NCBI GenBank assembly: GCA_964057225.1
Contig: OZ059899.1
Coordinates: 9,548,001-9,612,000 of the forward strand
Length of the DNA stretch: 64,000 nucleotides
Source: Auanema rhodensis
Lineage: Eukaryota > Nematoda > Chromadorea > Rhabditida > Rhabditidae
Direction of reading: 5' to 3'
Part shown: positions 45,797 through 58,438 of the stretch, in pieces
How the letters are laid out: each line of letters opens with the position of its first letter
How positions within the stretch are numbered: position 1 is the stretch's first letter
The notes under the pieces: generated by a model
Database searches by the model: none
The model's input: only the letters and a program-made list of their open reading frames with translations
Told to the model about the DNA's origin: nothing
Program-made: the position numbers and the translations under genes

Positions 45797-45961
45797 AATT
45801 TGGTATACTTGGTAAACCTTGCGAAGTGTTCACAAATTAATATTGGGTATACTTTGGTAAACCTGGTAAACCTGGTATACCATATAACTATGGTAAACTT
45901 GTCTATTTCTTGGTAAACCTAGTTTGGTAAACCTAAAGTTTGGTAAACTTGTCAGTTTGCC
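45797..45961 (-). repeat. MULE copy 2, right (outer) terminal inverted repeat
   Basis: Ends ...GTCAGTTTGCC; the plus strand shows repeated GGTAAAC(C/T) words. Outer-end base 3 is C, as at the other outer end. Confidence 0.87.
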
Positions 45962-45970
45962 GCCTACGGA
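45962..45970 (+). other. Right target-site duplication GCCTACGGA
   Basis: Identical 9 bp abutting the outer end CAGTTTGCC; the tRNA 3' half continues from here. Confidence 0.88.
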
Positions 45971-46005
45971 GCAGAAGATTGTAGGTTCGAATCCTGCCGT
46001 GGTCG
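45962..46005 (+). pseudogene. 3' half of the split tRNA-Arg(ACG) gene
   Basis: Begins with the second copy of GCCTACGGA and continues through the anticodon 3' arm, T arm and acceptor 3' strand to discriminator G, then a T7 run. It has a B box but no A box. Confidence 0.93.
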
Positions 46006-47178
46006 TAAATTTTTTTCATTTCACTTGTCATTCATAAAAATCGAATTTATTTTTTTCAATGATTTTTTTTTGCAATGTGTCATAAGAATTACACAGTTGA
46101 ACAAAACGTTTTTTAAAAATTTTCTTTGTTGTCAACATATATATTTTCCTGGAATTCGAAAGCATTTGGGATGGAAATTAGAAAGAAAAGAACTAGTTTT
46201 TCCTACTTTAAAACAAACAATAAGAAATAAAATGAAAAAGATTGTTAGATATCCAATTTAAACTTATACATTTACTTCGATAAAGAGCCTATTAGATTGA
46301 AATTTTATGTCTTACAGTTCTCCAACAGAACAGACTGATCCTGATTTCTCTATGATTACATAAAACTCCCGTTTGATATAAAAAAAGGAGAGGAATAACG
46401 TTTCCAGGATGTCAAGGATATCGAATCTAGTGATATTGTAGAGAAATGTAATGTCAGCTCCATAGGTTTTCTCTTAATTTCTCTCATCACAATTGTCTTA
46501 GTTTTTTTTCTCATAAGAGTTTCTGAAATCTTAGGTGAACAAGGCCGTATATATTTTGCTGGAATTCGAAAGCATTTGGGATGGAAATTAGGAAGAAAAG
46601 AACTAGTTTTTCTACTTTAAAACAAACAATAAGAAATAAAATGAAAAAGATTGTTAGATATCCAATTTAAACTTATACATTTACTTCGATAAAGAGCCTA
46701 TTAGATTGAAATTTTATGTCTTACAGTTCTCCAACAGAACAGACTGATCCTGATTTCTCTATGATTACATAAAACTCCCGTTTGATATAAAAAAAGGAGA
46801 GGAATAACGTTTCCAGGATGTCAAGGATATCGAATCTAGTGATATTGTAGAGAAATGTAATGTCAGCTCCATAGGTTTTCTCTTAATTTCTCTCATCACA
46901 ATTGTCTTAGTTTTTTTTCTCATAAGAGTTTCTGAAATCTTAGGTGAACAAGGCCGTATATATTTTGCTGGAATTCGAAAGCATTTGGGATGGAAATTAG
47001 AAAGAAAAGAACTAGTTTTTCCTACTTTAAAAGAAACAATAAGAAATAAAATGAAAAAGATTGTTAGATATCCAATTTAAACTTATACATTTACTTCGAT
47101 AAAGAGCCTATTAGTTTGAAATTTTATGTCTTACAGTTCTCCAACAGAACAGACTGATCCTGATTTTTCTACGATTAC

Positions 47179-47373
47179 ATGAAACTCTCGTTTGATATAA
47201 AAAAAGGAGAGGAACAACGTTTCCAGGATGTCAAGGATATCGAATCTAGTGATATTGTAGAAAAATGTAATGTCAGCTCCATAGGTTTTCTCCTAATTTC
47301 TCTCATCACAATTGTCTTAGTTTTTTTTCTCATAAGAGTTTCTGAAATCTTAGGTGAACAAGGCCGTATATAA
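47179..47373 (+). pseudogene. Decayed coding segment of the satellite unit, longest 5' form
   Basis: This unit has ATG where most have ATA and keeps GAGGAACAACG (most units have GAGGAATAACG, a stop in this frame). The result is a 64-residue frame: an acidic/basic N-part (KKGEEQRFQDVKDIESSDIV), a Cys, a hydrophobic helix FLLISLITIVLVFFLI, then RVSEILGEQGRI and a TAA. A splice-acceptor-like TTATGTCTTACAG lies about 65 bp upstream in every unit, so the segment may derive from an exon. No family recognised; not likely translated. Confidence 0.5.
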
Positions 47374-50232
47374 TTTCCTGGAATTCGAAAGCATTTGGGA
47401 TGGAATTTAGAAAGAAAAAAACTAGTTTTTCCTACTTTAAAACAAACAATAAGAAATAAAATGAAAAAGATTGTTAGATATCCAATTTAAACTTATACAT
47501 TTATTTCGATAAAGAGCCTATTAGATTGAAATTTTATGTCTTACAGTTCTCCAACAGAACAGACTGATCCTGATTTCTCTATGATTACATAAAACTCCCG
47601 TTTGATATAAAAAAAGGAGAGGAATAACGTTTCCAGGATGTCAAGGATATCGAATCTAGTGATATTGTAGAGAAATGTAATGTCAGCTCCATAGGTTTTC
47701 TCTTAATTTCTCTCATCACAATTGTCTTAGTTTTTTTTCTCATAAGAGTTTCTGAAATCTTAGGTGAACAAGGCCGTATATATTTTGCTGGAATTCGAAA
47801 GCATTTGGGATGGAAATTAGAAAGAAAAGAACTAGTTTTTCCTACTTTAAAACAAACAATAAGAAATAAAATGAAAAAGATTGTTAGATATCCAATTTAA
47901 ACTTATACATTTATTTCGATAAAGAGCCTATTAGATTGAAATTTTATGTCTTACAGTTCTCCAACAGAACAGACTGATCCTGATTTTTCTACGATTACAT
48001 AAAACTCTCGTTTGATATAAAAAAAGAAGAGGAACAACGTTTCCAGGATGTCAAGGATATCGAATCTAGTGATATTGTAGAAAAATGTAATGTCAGCTCC
48101 ATAGGTTTTCTCCTAATTTCTCTCATCACAATTGTCTTAGTTTTTTTTCTCATAAGAGTTTCTGAAATCTTAGGTGAACAAGGCCGTATATAATTTCCTG
48201 GAATTCGAAAGCATTTGGGATGGAATTTAGAAAGAAAAAAACTAGTTTTTCCTACTTTAAAACAAACAATAAGAAATAAAATGAAAAGGATTGTTAGATA
48301 TCCAATTTAAACTTATACATTTACTTCGATAAAGAGCCTGTTAGTTTGAAATTTTATGTCTTACAGTTCTCCAACAGAACAGACTGATCCTGATTTTTCT
48401 ACGATTACATGAAACTCTCGTTTGATATAAAAAAAGGAGAGGAATAACGTTTCCAGGATGTCAAGGATATCGAATCTAGTGATATTGTAGAAAAATGTAA
48501 TGTCAGCTCCATAGGTTTTCTCCTAATTTCTCTCATCACAATTGTCTTAGTTTTTTTTCTCATAAGAGTTTCTGAAATCTTAGTTGAACAAGGCCGTATA
48601 TAATTTCCTGGAATTCGAAAGCATTTGGGATGGAATTTAGAAAGAAAAGAACTAGTTTTTCCTACTTTAAAACAAACAATAAGAAATAAAATGAAAAAGA
48701 TTGTTAGATATCCAATTTAAACTTATACATTTACTTCGATAAAGAGCCTGTTAGTTTGAAATTTTATGTCTTACAGTTCTCCAACAGAACAGACTGATCC
48801 TGATTTTTCTACGATTACATAAAACTCTCGTTTGATATAAAAAAAGGAGAGGAACAACGTTTCCAGGATGTCAAGGGTATCGAATCTAGTGATATTGTAG
48901 AAAAATGTAATGTCAGCTCCATAGGTTTTCTCCTAATTTCTCTCATCACAATTGTCTTAGTTTTTTTTCTCATAAGAGTTTCTGAAATCTTAGGTGAACA
49001 AGGCCGTATATAATTTCCTGGAATTCGAAAGCATTTGGGATGGAATTTAGAAAGAAAAAAACTAGTTTTTCTTACTTTAAAACAAACAATAAGAAATAAA
49101 ATGAAAAGGATTGTTAGATATCCAAGTTAAACTTATACATTTACTTCGATAAAGAGCCTGTTAGTTTGAAATTTTATGTCTTACAGTTCTCCAACAGAAC
49201 AGACTGATCCTGATTTTTCTACGATTACATAAAACTCTCGTTTGATATAAAAAAAGAAGAGGAACAACGTTTCCAGGATGTCAAGGATATCGAATCTAGT
49301 GATATTGTAGAAAAATGTAATGTCAGCTCCATAGGTTTTCTCCTAATTTCTCTCATCACAATTGTCTTAGTTTTTTTTCTCATAAGAGTTTCTGAAATCT
49401 TAGGTGAACAAGGCCGTATATAATTTCCTGGAATTCGAAAGCATTTGGGATGGAATTTAGAAAGAAAAAAACTAGTTTTTCCTACTTTAAAACAAACAAT
49501 AAGAAATAAAATGAAAAGGATTGTTAGATATCCAATTTAAACTTATACATTTACTTCGATAAAGAGCCTGTTAGTTTGAAATTTTATGTCTTACAGTTCT
49601 CCAACAGAACAGACTGATCCTGATTTTTCTACGATTACATAAAACTCTCGTTTGATATAAAAAAAGGAGAGGAATAACGTTTCCAGGATGTCAAGGATAT
49701 CGAATCTAGTGATATTGTAGAGAAATGTAATGTCAGCTCCATAGGTTTTCTCTTAATTTCTCTCATCACAATTGTCTTAGTTTTTTTTCTCATAAGAGTT
49801 TCTGAAATCTTAGGTGAACAAGGCCGTATATATTTTGCTGGAATTCGAAAGCATTTGGGATGGAAATTAGAAAGAAAAGAACTAGTTTTTCCTACTTTAA
49901 AACAAACAATAAGAAAAAAAATGAAAAAGATTGTTAGATATCCAATTTAAACTTATACATTTATTTCGATAAAGAGCCTATTAGATTGAAATTTTATGTC
50001 TTACAGTTCTCCAACAGAACAGACTGATCCTGATTTTTCTACGATTACATAAAACTCTCGTTTGATATAAAAAAAAGAGAGGAATAACGTTTCCAGGTAG
50101 TCAAGGATATCGAATCTAGTGATATTGTAGAAAAATGTACTGTCAGCTCCATAGGTTTTCTCCTAATTTCTCTCATCACAATTGTCTTAGTTTTTTTTTC
50201 TCATAAGAGTTTCTGAAATCTTAGTTGAACAA

Positions 50233-50305
50233 GGCCGCGTGGCGCAATGGATAACGCGTCTGCCTACGGAGCAGAAGATTGTAGGTTCGAATCCTGCCGT
50301 GGTCG
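50233..50305 (+). tRNA. tRNA-Arg(ACG)
   Basis: Reference-type sequence with a slightly shorter T6 terminator. It is the first tRNA after ten consecutive plain units and starts the linker subtype with ATTTACAAAAATC and CTTCTTCAACG. Confidence 0.92.
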
Positions 50306-51660
50306 TAAATTTTTTCATTTCACTTGTCATTTACAAAAATCGAATTTATCTTCTTCAACGATTATTTTTGCAATGTGTCATAAGAATTTCACAGTTGAAC
50401 AAAACGTTTTTTAAGAAGTTTTTTTGTTGTCAACATATATATTTTGCTGGAATTCGAAAGCATTTGGGATGGAAATTAGAAAGAAAAGAACTTGTTTTTC
50501 CTACTTTAAAACAAACAATAAGAAATAAAATGAAAAAGATTGTTAGATATCCATTTTAAACTTATACATTTACTTCGATAAAGAGCCTATTAGATTGAAA
50601 TTTTATGTCTTACAGTTCTCCAACAGAACAGACTGATCCTGATTTTTCTACGATTACATAAAACTCTCGTTTGATATAGAAAAAGGAGAGGAACAACGTT
50701 TCCAGGATGTCATGGATATCGAATCTAGTGATATTGTAGAAAAATGTAATGTCAGCTCTATAGGTTTTCTCCTAATTTCTCTCATCACAATTGTCTTAGT
50801 TTTTTTCTCATAAGAGTTTCTGAAATCTTAGGTGAACAAGGCCGTATATAATTTCCTGTATTTCGAAAGCATTTGGGATGGAAATTAGAAAGAAAAGAAC
50901 TAGTTTTTCCTACTTTAAAACAAACAATAAGAAATAAAATGAAAAAGATTGTTAGATATCCAATTTAAACTTATACATTTATTTCGATAAAGAGCCTATT
51001 AGATTGAAATTTTATGTCTTACAGTTCTACAACAGAACAGACTGATCCTGATTTCTCTATGATTACATAAAACTCTCGTTTGATATAAAAAAAGGAGAGG
51101 AATAACGTTTCCAGGATATCAATGATATCGAATCTAGTGATATTGTAGAAAAATGTAATGTCAGCTCCATAGGTTTTCTCCTAATTTCTCTCATCACAAT
51201 TGTCTTAGTTTTTTTCTCATAAGAGTTTCTGAAATCTTAGGTGAACAAGGCCGTAGATAATTTCCTGTATTTCGAAAGCATTTGGGATGGAAATTAGAAA
51301 GAAAAGAACTAGTTTTTCCTACTTTAAAACAAACAATAAGAAATAAAATGAAAAAGATTGTTAGATATCCAATTTAAACTTATACATTTACTTCGATAAA
51401 GAGCCTATTAGATTGAAATTTTATGTCTTACAGTTCTACAACAGAACAGACTGATCCTGATTTCTCTATGATTACATAAAACTCTCGTTTGATATAAAAA
51501 AAGGAGAGGAATAACGTTTCCAGGATATCAATGATATCGAATCTAGTGATATTGTAGAAAAATGTAATGTCAGCTCCATAGGTTTTCTCTTAATTTCTCT
51601 CATCACAATTGTCTTAGTTTTTTTTTTCTCATAAGAGTTTCTGAAATCTTAGTTGAACAA

Positions 51661-51733
51661 GGCCGCGTGGCGCAATGGATAACGCGTCTGCCTACGGAGC
51701 AGAAGATTGTAGGTTCAAATCCTGCCGTGGTCG
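51661..51733 (+). tRNA. tRNA-Arg(ACG), TTCAAAT variant
   Basis: T-loop TTCAAAT with CATACATAAA linker; T7 terminator. Confidence 0.88.
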
Positions 51734-53482
51734 TAAATTTTTTTCATTTCACTTGTCATACATAAAAATCGAATTTATTTTTTTCAATGATTTTTTTTTG
51801 CAATGTGTCATAAGAATTACACAGTTGAACAAAACGTTTTTTAAGAATTTTCTTTGTTGTCAACATATATATTTTCCTGGAATTCGAAAGCATTTGGGTT
51901 GGAAATCAGAAAGAAAAGAACTAGTTTTTCCTACTTTAAAACAAACAATAAAAAATAAAATGAAAAAGATTGTTAGATATCCAATTTAAACTTTTACATT
52001 TACTTCGATAAAGAGCCTATTAGATTGAAATTTTATGTCTTACAGTTCTCCAACAGAACAGACTGATCCTGATTTCTCTATGATTACATAAAATTCTCGT
52101 TTAATATAAAAAAAGGAGAGGAATAACGTTTCCAGGATGTCAAGGATATCGAATCTAGTGATATTGTAGAAAAATGTAATGTCAGGTTTTCTCCTAATTT
52201 CTCTCATCACAATTGTCTTAGTTTTTTTTCTCATGAGAGTTTCTGAAATCTTAGGTGAACAAGGCCGTATATAATTTCCTGGAATTCGAAAGCATTTGGG
52301 ATGGAATTTAGAGAGAAAAGAACTAGTTTTTCCTACTTTAAAACAAACAATAAGAAATAAAATGAAAAGATTGTTAGATATCCAATTTAAACTTATACAT
52401 TTACTTCGATAAAGAGCCTATTAGATTGAAATTTTATGTCTTACAGTTCTCCAACAGAACAGACTGATCCTGATTTCTCTATGATTACATAAAACTCTCG
52501 TTTGATATAAAAAAAGGAGAGGAATAACGTTTCCAGGATATCAATGATATCGAATCTAGTGATATTGTAGAAAAATGTAATGTCAGCTCCATAGGTTTTC
52601 TCCTAATTTCTCTCATCACAATTGTCTTAGTTTTTTTCTCATAAGAGTTTCTGAAATCTTAGGTGAACAAGGCCGTATATAATTTCCTGTATTTCGAAAG
52701 CATTTGGGATGGAAATTAGAGAGAAAAGAACTAGTTTTTCCTACTTTAAAACAAACAATAAGAAATAAAATGAAAAAGATTGTTAGATATCCAATTTAAA
52801 CTTATACATTTACTTCGATAAAGAGCCTATTAGATTGAAATTTTATGTCTTACAGTTCTCCAACAGAACAGACTGATCCTGATTTTTCTACGATTACATA
52901 AAACTCTCGTTTGATATAAAAAAAGGAGAGGAATAACGTTTCCAGGATGTCAAGGATATCGAATCTAGTGATATTGTAGAAAAATGTAATGTCAGGTTTT
53001 CTCCTAATTTCTCTCATCACAATTGTCTTAGTTTTTTTTCTCATGAGAGTTTCTGAAATCTTAGGTGAACAAGGCCGTATATAATTTCCTGGAATTCGAA
53101 AGCATTTGGGATGGAATTTAGAGAGAAAAGAACTAGTTTTTCCTACTTTAAAACAAACAATAAGAAATAAAATGAAAAGATTGTTAGATATCCAATTTAA
53201 ACTTATACATTTACTTCGATAAAGAGCCTATTAGATTGAAATTTTATGTCTTACAGTTCTCCAACAGAACAGACTGATCCTGATTTTTCTACGATTACAT
53301 AAAACTCTCGTTTGATATAAAAAAAGGAGAGGAATAACGTTTCCAGGATATCAATGATATCGAATCTAGTGATATTGTAGAAAAATGTAATGTCAGCTCC
53401 ATAGGTTTTCTCTTAATTTCTCTCATCACAATTGTCTTAGTTTTTTTTTCTCATAAGAGTTTCTGAAATCTTAGTTGAACAA

Positions 53483-53555
53483 GGCCGCGTGGCGCAATGG
53501 ATAACGCGTCTGCCTACGGAGCAGAAGATTGTAGGTTCGAATCCTGCCGTGGTCG
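53483..53555 (+). tRNA. tRNA-Arg(ACG)
   Basis: Reference type; first of four tRNA-bearing units in direct succession without plain units between them. Confidence 0.92.
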
Positions 53556-54094
53556 TAAATTTTTTTCATTTCACTTGTCATTCATAAAAATCGAATTTAT
53601 CTTCTTCAACGATTTTTTTTGCAAAATGTGTCATAAAAATTTCACAGTTGAACAAAACGTTTTTTAAGAAGTTTTTTTGTTGTCAACATATATATTTTGC
53701 TGGAATTCGAAAGCATTTGGGATGGAAATTAGAAAGAAAAGAACTAGTTTTTCCTACTTTAAAACAAACAATAAGAAATAAAATGAAAAAGATTGTTAGA
53801 TATCCAATTAAAACTTATACATTTACTTCGATGAAGAGCCTGTTAGTTTGAAATTTTATGTCTTACAGTTCTCCAACAGAACAGACTGATCCTGATTTTT
53901 CTACGATTACATAAAACTCTCGTTTGATATAAAAAAAAGAGAGGAATAACGTTTCCAGGATGTCAAGGATATCGAATCTAGTGATATTGTAGAAAAATGT
54001 ACTGTCAGCTCCATAGGTTTTCTCCTAATTTCTCTCATCACAATTGTCTTAGTTTTTTTTTCTCATAAGAGTTTCTGAAATCTTAGTTGAACAA

Positions 54095-54167
54095 GGCCGC
54101 GTGGCGCAATGGATAACGCGTCTGCCTACGGAGCAGAAGATTGTAGGTTCGAATCCTGCCGTGGTCG
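54095..54167 (+). tRNA. tRNA-Arg(ACG)
   Basis: Reference type; spacing to the previous tRNA is 612 bp, one tRNA-bearing unit. Confidence 0.92.
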
Positions 54168-54702
54168 TAAATTTTTTTCATTTCACTTGTCATTTACAAA
54201 AATCGAATTTATCTTCTTCAACGATTATTTTTGCAATGTGTCATAAAAATTTCTCAGTTGAACAAAACGTTTTTTAAGAAGTTTTTTTGTTGTCAACATA
54301 TATATTTTGCTGGAATTCGAAAGCATTTGGGATGGAATTTAGAGAGAAAAGAACTAGTTTTTCCTACTTTAAAACAAACAATAAGAAATAAAATGAAAAG
54401 ATTGTTAGATATCCAATTTAAACTTATACATTTACTTCGATAAAGAGCCTATTAGATTGAAAATTTATGTCTTACAGTTCTCCAACAGAACAGACTGATC
54501 CTGATTTCTCTATGATTACATAAAACTCTCGTTTGATATAAAAAAAGAGAGGAATAACGTTTCCAGGATATCAATGATATCGAATCTAGTGATATTGTAG
54601 AAAAATGTACTGTCAGCTCCATAGGTTTTCTCCTAATTTCTCTCATCACAATTGTCTTAGTTTTTTTTTCTCATAAGAGTTTCTGAAATCTTAGTTGAAC
54701 AA

Positions 54703-54775
54703 GGCCGCGTGGCGCAATGGATAACGCGTCTGCCTACGGAGCAGAAGATTGTAGGTTCGAATCCTGCCGTGGTCG
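54703..54775 (+). tRNA. tRNA-Arg(ACG)
   Basis: Reference type; 608 bp after the previous tRNA. Confidence 0.92.
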
Positions 54776-55314
54776 TAAATTTTTTTCATTTCACTTGTCA
54801 TTTACAAAAATCGAATTTATCTTCTTCAACGATTTTTTTTGCAAAATGTGTCATAAAAATTTCACAGTTGAACAAAACGTTTTTTAAGAAGTTTTTTTGT
54901 TGTCAACATATATATTTTGCTGGAATTCGAAAGCATTTGGGATGGAAATTAGAAAGAAAAGAACTAGTTTTTCCTACTTTAAAACAAACAATAAGAAATA
55001 AAATGAAAAAGATTGTTAGATATCCAATTTAAACTTATACATTTACTTCGATGAAGAGCCTGTTAGTTTGAAATTTTATGTCTTACAGTTCTCCAACAGA
55101 ACAGACTGATCCTGATTTTTCTACGATTACATAAAACTCTCGTTTGATATAAAAAAAAGAGAGGAATAACGTTTCCAGGATGTCAAGGATATCGAATCTA
55201 GTGATATTGTAGAAAAATGTACTGTCAGCTCCATAGGTTTTCTCCTAATTTCTCTCATCACAATTGTCTTAGTTTTTTTTTCTCATAAGAGTTTCTGAAA
55301 TCTTAGTTGAACAA

Positions 55315-55387
55315 GGCCGCGTGGCGCAATGGATAACGCGTCTGCCTACGGAGCAGAAGATTGTAGGTTCGAATCCTGCCGTGGTCG
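55315..55387 (+). tRNA. tRNA-Arg(ACG)
   Basis: Reference type; last of the four-unit run. The terminator context is GTGAATTTTTTT, with one substitution before the T run. Confidence 0.92.
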
Positions 55388-56335
55388 TGAATTTTTTTCA
55401 TTTCACTTGTCATTTACAAAAATCGAATTTATCTTCTTCAACGATTATTTTTGCAAAATGTGTCATAAAAATTTCTCAGTTGAACAAAACGTTTTTTAAG
55501 AAGTTTTTTTGTTGTCAACATATATATTTTGCTGGAATTCGAAAGCATTTGGGATGGAAATTAGAAAGAAAAGAACTAGTTTTTCCTACTTTAAAACAAA
55601 CAATAAGAAATAAAATGAAAAAGATTGTTAGATATCCATTTTAAACTTATACATTTACTTCGATAAAGAGCCTATTAGATTGAAATTTTATGTCTTACAG
55701 TTCTCCAACAGAACAGACTGATCCTGATTTTTCTACGATTACATAAAACTCTCGTTTGATATAGAAAAAGGAGAGGAACAACGTTTCCAGGATGTCAAGG
55801 ATATCGAATCTAGTGATATTGTAGAAAAATGTAATGTCAGCTCTATAGGTTTTCTCCTAATTTCTCTCATCACAATTGTCTTAGTTTTTTTCTCATAAGA
55901 GTTTCTGAAATCTTAGGTGAACAAGGCCGTATATAATTTCCTGTATTTCGAAAGCATTTGGGATGGAAATTAGAAAGAAAAGAACTAGTTTTTCCTACTT
56001 TAAAACAAACAATAAGAAATAAAATGAAAAAGATTGTTAGATATCCATTTTAAACTTTTACATTTACTTCGATAAAGAGCCTATTAGATTGAAATTTTAT
56101 GTCTTACAGTTCTCCAACAGAACAGACTGATCCTGATTTTTCTACGATTACATAAAACTCTCATTTGATATAGAAAAAGGAGAGGAACAACGTTTCCAGG
56201 ATGTCAAGGATATCGAATCTAGTGATATTGTAGAAAAATGTAATGTCAGCTCCATAGGTTTTCTCTTAATTTCTCTCATCACAATTGTCTTAGTTTTTTT
56301 TTCTCATAAGAGTTTCTGAAATCTTACTTGAACAA

Positions 56336-56408
56336 GGCCGCGTGGCGCAATGGATAACGCGTCTGCCTACGGAGCAGAAGATTGTAGGTTCAAATCCTGC
56401 CGTGGTCG
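56336..56408 (+). tRNA. tRNA-Arg(ACG), TTCAAAT variant
   Basis: T-loop TTCAAAT. Upstream junction reads CTTACTTGAAC instead of CTTAGTTGAAC, a change shared with the loci at 57758, 61014 and 63050. Confidence 0.88.
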
Positions 56409-57757
56409 TAAATTTTTTTCATTTCACTTGTCATACATAAAAATCGAATTTATTTTTTTCAATGATTTTTTTTTGCAATGTGTCATAAGAATTACACAGT
56501 TGAACAAAACGTTTTTTAAGAATTTTCTTTGTTGTCAACATATATATTTTCCTGGAATTCGAAAGCATTTGGGATGGAAATCAGAAAGAAAAGAACTAGT
56601 TTTTCCTACTTTAAAACAAACAATAAAAAATAAAATGAAAAAGATTGTTAGATATCCAATTTAAACTTTTACATTTACTTCGATAAAGAGCCTATTAGAT
56701 TGAAATTTTATGTCTTACAGTTCTCCAACAGAACAGACTGATCCTGATTTCTCTATGATTACATAAAATTCTCGTTTAATATAAAAAAAGGAGAGGAATA
56801 ACGTTTCCAGGATGTCAAGGATATCGAATATAGTGATATTGTAGAAAAATGTAATGTCAGGTTTTCTCCTAATTTCTCTCATCACAATTGTCTTAGTTTT
56901 TTTCTCATAAGAGTTTCTGAAATCTTAGGTGAACAAGGCCGTATATAATTTCCTGTATTTCGAAAGCATTTGGGATGGAAATTAGAAAGAAAAGAACTAG
57001 TTTTTCCCACTTTAAAACAAACAATAAGAAATAAAATGAAAAAGATTGTTAGATATCCATTTTAAACTTATACATTTACTTCGATAAAGAGCCTATTAGA
57101 TTGAAATTTTATGTCTTACAGTTCTCCAACAGAACAGACTGATCCTGATTTTTCTACGATTACATAAAACTCTCGTTTAATATAGAAAAAGGAGAGGAAC
57201 AACGTTTCCAGGATGTCAAGGATATCGAATCTAGTGATATTGTAGAAAAATGTAATGTCAGCTCTATAGGTTTTCTCCTAATTTCTCTCATCACAATTGT
57301 CTTAGTTTTTTTCTCATAAGAGTTTCTGAAATCTTAGGTGAACAAGGCCGTATATAATTTCCTGTATTTCGAAAGCATTTGGGATGGAAATTAGAAAGAA
57401 AAGAACTAGTTTTTCCTACTTTAAAACAAACAATAAGAAATAAAATGAAAAAGATTGTTAGATATCCATTTTAAACTTATACATTTACTTCGATAAAGAG
57501 CCTATTAGATTGAAATTTTATGTCTTACAGTTCTCCAACAGAACAGACTGATCCTGATTTTTCTACGATTACATAAAACTCTCGTTTGATATAGAAAAAG
57601 GAGAGGAACAACGTTTCCAGGATGTCAAGGATATCGAATCTAGTGATATTGTAGAAAAATGTAATGTCAGCTCCATAGGTTTTCTCTTAATTTCTCTCAT
57701 CACAATTGTCTTAGTTTTTTTTTTCTCATAAGAGTTTCTGAAATCTTACTTGAACAA

Positions 57758-57830
57758 GGCCGCGTGGCGCAATGGATAACGCGTCTGCCTACGGAGCAGA
57801 AGATTGTAGGTTCAAATCCTGCCGTGGTCG
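57758..57830 (+). tRNA. tRNA-Arg(ACG), TTCAAAT variant
   Basis: T-loop TTCAAAT on the CATACATAAA linker, which then switches to the CTTCTTCAACG subtype, so this unit looks like a recombinant. Duplicate of 61014 at an offset of 3256 bp. Confidence 0.88.
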
Positions 57831-58365
57831 TAAATTTTTTTCATTTCACTTGTCATACATAAAAATCGAATTTATCTTCTTCAACGATTATTTTTGCAAT
57901 GTGTCATAAAAATTTCTCAGTTGAACGAAACGTTTTTTAAGAAGTTTTTTTGTTGTCAACATATATATTTTGCTGGAATTCGAAAGCATTTGGGATGGAA
58001 ATTAGAAAGAAAAGAACTAGTTTTTCCTACTTTAAAACAAACAATAAGAAATAAAATGAAAAAGATTGTTAGATATCCATTTTAAACTTATACATTTACT
58101 TCGATAAAGAGCCTATTAGATTGAAATTTTATGTCTTACAGTTCTCCAACAGAACAGACTGATCCTGATTTTTCTACGATTACATAAAACTCTCGTTTGA
58201 TATAGAAAAAGGAGAGGAACAACGTTTCCAGGATGTCAAGGATATCGAATCTAGTGATATTGTAGAAAAATGTAATGTCAGCTCTATAGGTTTTCTCCTA
58301 ATTTCTCTCATCACAATTGTCTTAGTTTTTTTCTCATAAGAGTTTCTGAAATCTTAGTTGAACAA

Positions 58366-58438
58366 GGCCGCGTGGCGCAATGGATAACGCGTCTGCCTAC
58401 GGAGCAGAAAATTGTAGGTTCGAATCCTGCCGTGGTCG
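58366..58438 (+). tRNA. tRNA-Arg(ACG), variable-region variant
   Basis: GCAGAAAATT replaces GCAGAAGATT (G45 to A in the variable region); otherwise reference type with terminator. Duplicate of 61622. Confidence 0.88.

Larger units (their letters stand above)
35309..45961. mobile_element. Composite Mutator-like insertion: two inverted MULEs flanking inverted satellite
   Basis: 10,653 bp. The outer ends both read GGCAAACTGACAAG inward, and the flanks are the identical 9 bp GCCTACGGA (35300-35308 and 45962-45970). A 9 bp duplication is characteristic of Mutator-superfamily transposition. The inner ends of the two elements have no matching flanks (ACAATCTTC at one, CGCCACGCG on the other), so neither element alone shows a target duplication. 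This fits mobilisation of the whole structure as one unit; inversion after insertion is the alternative. Confidence 0.82.
41796..45961 (+). mobile_element. MULE DNA transposon, copy 2
   Basis: 4166 bp, inverted relative to copy 1, with about 165 bp terminal repeats and the transposase gene on the plus strand, again reading toward the outer end. The first G may be shared with the tRNA flank, so the left boundary could move by one base. Confidence 0.88.

Noticed and set aside
35309..45961. Two independent MULE insertions, each with its own target duplication
   Set aside because: Flanks of copy 1 (GCCTACGGA / ACAATCTTC) and copy 2 (CGCCACGCG / GCCTACGGA) do not match individually; only the outermost flanks match.
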